From Sphaerisporangium fuscum (GTDB lineage: Bacteria > Actinomycetota > Actinomycetes > Streptosporangiales > Streptosporangiaceae), in the NCBI RefSeq assembly GCF_018531465.1, contig NZ_JAHDTF010000012.1:62001-126000 (forward strand): a stretch of 64,000 bases of DNA, in the 5' to 3' direction. The notes below the pieces were generated by a model that saw only the letters and a list, made by a program, of their open reading frames with translations, did not search any database and was not told the origin of the DNA. This document shows positions 63,137-64,000 of the stretch, piece by piece (the stretch's first letter is position 1; each line of letters opens with the position of its first letter). The translations under genes and the position numbers were made by a program.

Positions 63137-64000
63137 TCAGATGCTCCCGCGGAAGGTGTCGCACTTGGCCGGCTCGCCCGACGTGTAGCCCGTGCTGAAC
63201 CACTTCATCCGCTGGTCGGCGGTGCCGTGAGTGAACGCCTCCGGGTCGACCCGGCCCTGGGCCTTCTCCTGGATGCGGTCGTCGCCGACGGCGGCCGCGG
63301 CGTCCAGAGCCTCCTGGATGTCGGTCTGCGTGAACGGCTTCTCGTAGAACCCGGTGTCCACGGCGTTCTTGGCCCACACGCCCGCGTAGCAGTCCGCCTG
63401 GAGCTCGAGGCGCACCGAAGCGCTCTCGGCGCCCTGGCTGTTGCCTCCGACGCGGTCCATCGTGCCGATCAGGTCCTGCACGTGGTGGCCGTACTCATGG
63501 GCGATGACGTACGCCTGCGCGAACGGCCCGCCCTTCGCGCCGAATTTGCTCTGCAACTCGTCGAAGAAACTCAGGTCGAGATACACGTGTTTGTCACTGG
63601 GGCAATAGAACGGGCCGACCTGCGAGGTCGCCTGGCCGCACCCCGTGTTGACCGCCTGGGAGAACAGCACCGTCTTCGCCGGGACGTAGGCGTTCTTGCC
63701 CCTGCGGTCGAAAGCGGTCTTCCAGTAGGCCTGAATGCTGTTCACCACGCCGACCACGCGGCAGTTCTCCGACTGGTCGGCGTCGGAGCCCTTCTTGCAC
63801 TCCTGCGAGAGGTTGGAGGTCGGCGCGGTGCCGCCCGTGTCGCCGCCGCCCCGGCCGAGGATGTCGCCCGGGTTGACCCCGAAGATCAACGCCGCGATCA
63901 GGGCGATGATGCCCGCCGCCCCTCCTCCGATGGCGAGGCCGCCACCGGGAAAACCACCGCCGCCACCGCGCTGCTCGACCTGTGAGGCGTCAAGGTCGAC
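63137..64000 (-). CDS. Neutral zinc metallopeptidase, YpfJ/KPN_02809 family (partial)
   Basis: The start of the gene lies beyond the right edge; 287 residues are visible. An N-terminal Gly-rich segment with VDLDASQVEQRGG, one transmembrane helix (GLAIGGGAAGIIALIAALIFG), then a peptidase domain with the zinc motif AHEYGHHVQ and a downstream Glu in RLELQADCYAG. The catalytic domain is outside the cytoplasm. Cysteines at about 72, 85, 124 and 136 could form disulfides. Substrate unknown. Confidence 0.85.
   Translation of the reverse strand, partial: VDLDASQVEQRGGGGGFPGGGLAIGGGAAGIIALIAALIFGVNPGDILGRGGGDTGGTAPTSNLSQECKKGSDADQSENCRVVGVVNSIQAYWKTAFDRRGKNAYVPAKTVLFSQAVNTGCGQATSQVGPFYCPSDKHVYLDLSFFDELQSKFGAKGGPFAQAYVIAHEYGHHVQDLIGTMDRVGGNSQGAESASVRLELQADCYAGVWAKNAVDTGFYEKPFTQTDIQEALDAAAAVGDDRIQEKAQGRVDPEAFTHGTADQRMKWFSTGYTSGEPAKCDTFRGSI

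Overview
High-GC actinobacterial chromosome, read from just beside the replication origin. Evidence: about 70% G+C, frequent GTG/TTG starts, and gene order that matches the mycobacterial oriC flank (rsmG-parA-parB ... trxA-trxB-sigM-pseudokinase-murJ-DUF6049 ... CCA transferase, then ino1-padR-DUF5318-ponA-GT87-rpsF-ssb-rpsR-rplI-dnaB). The separate MurJ-partner pseudokinase, the tRNA-deaminase-associated protein pair and the regulator-rich accessory content suggest a filamentous actinomycete, probably Streptosporangiales. That placement is inference, not proof. The origin itself (dnaA, rpmH) should lie just left of base 1.

Layout. 1-4.4 kb: end of rsmG, parA, parB and four perfect parS sites, one inside the parA reading frame and two in a tandemly duplicated 68-bp unit, plus a decayed FtsX-type permease fragment. 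3.3-7.8 kb: threonine-aldolase-like enzyme, D-Ala-D-Ala-ligase-like enzyme, aminotransferase and GNAT. 7.9-17.3 kb (minus strand): DUF6049 protein, MurJ flippase, MurJ-associated pseudokinase, SigM and its zinc anti-sigma factor, then trxB-trxA behind a perfect SigR-type promoter. 17.4-25.3 kb: CCA-adding enzyme, BioA with a low-complexity insert, an MFS protein, a gene-free repeat tract, idi, and the padR-ino1 operon with a clear operator. 25.3-40.6 kb: DUF5318, PonA, two membrane glycosyltransferases, endonuclease IV, ribosomal protein/SSB operon, polar amino-acid ABC importer, MATE exporter and dnaB. DnaA-box clusters lie before bioA, at the end of the endonuclease IV gene and before dnaB.

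40.6-58 kb is accessory and regulatory: a DHA2 exporter with a divergent double-MarR regulator, a kinase/WD40 receptor-like protein, SoxR, a decayed phosphoesterase, XRE regulators, an SDR/TetR pair sharing an operator, an ABC-2 exporter with a divergent two-component system, a second beta-clamp (DnaN-like) gene, a 104-bp duplication and a GntR regulator. 58-64 kb: a PH-domain membrane protein coupled to an unlisted 52-residue small protein, upp, two paralogous acidic proteins next to tadA, tRNA-Ser(CGA), a GNAT, a secreted histidine/lysine-rich repeat protein, a conserved small actinobacterial protein and a truncated zinc metallopeptidase gene.

No CRISPR array, insertion sequence, prophage or rRNA was seen. 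The most unusual points are the parS architecture, the DnaA-box clusters, the His/Lys-rich secreted protein, the small-protein/PH-domain pair, the in-frame-deleted phosphoesterase antisense to the SoxR tail, and the duplicated repeat next to the second clamp gene.
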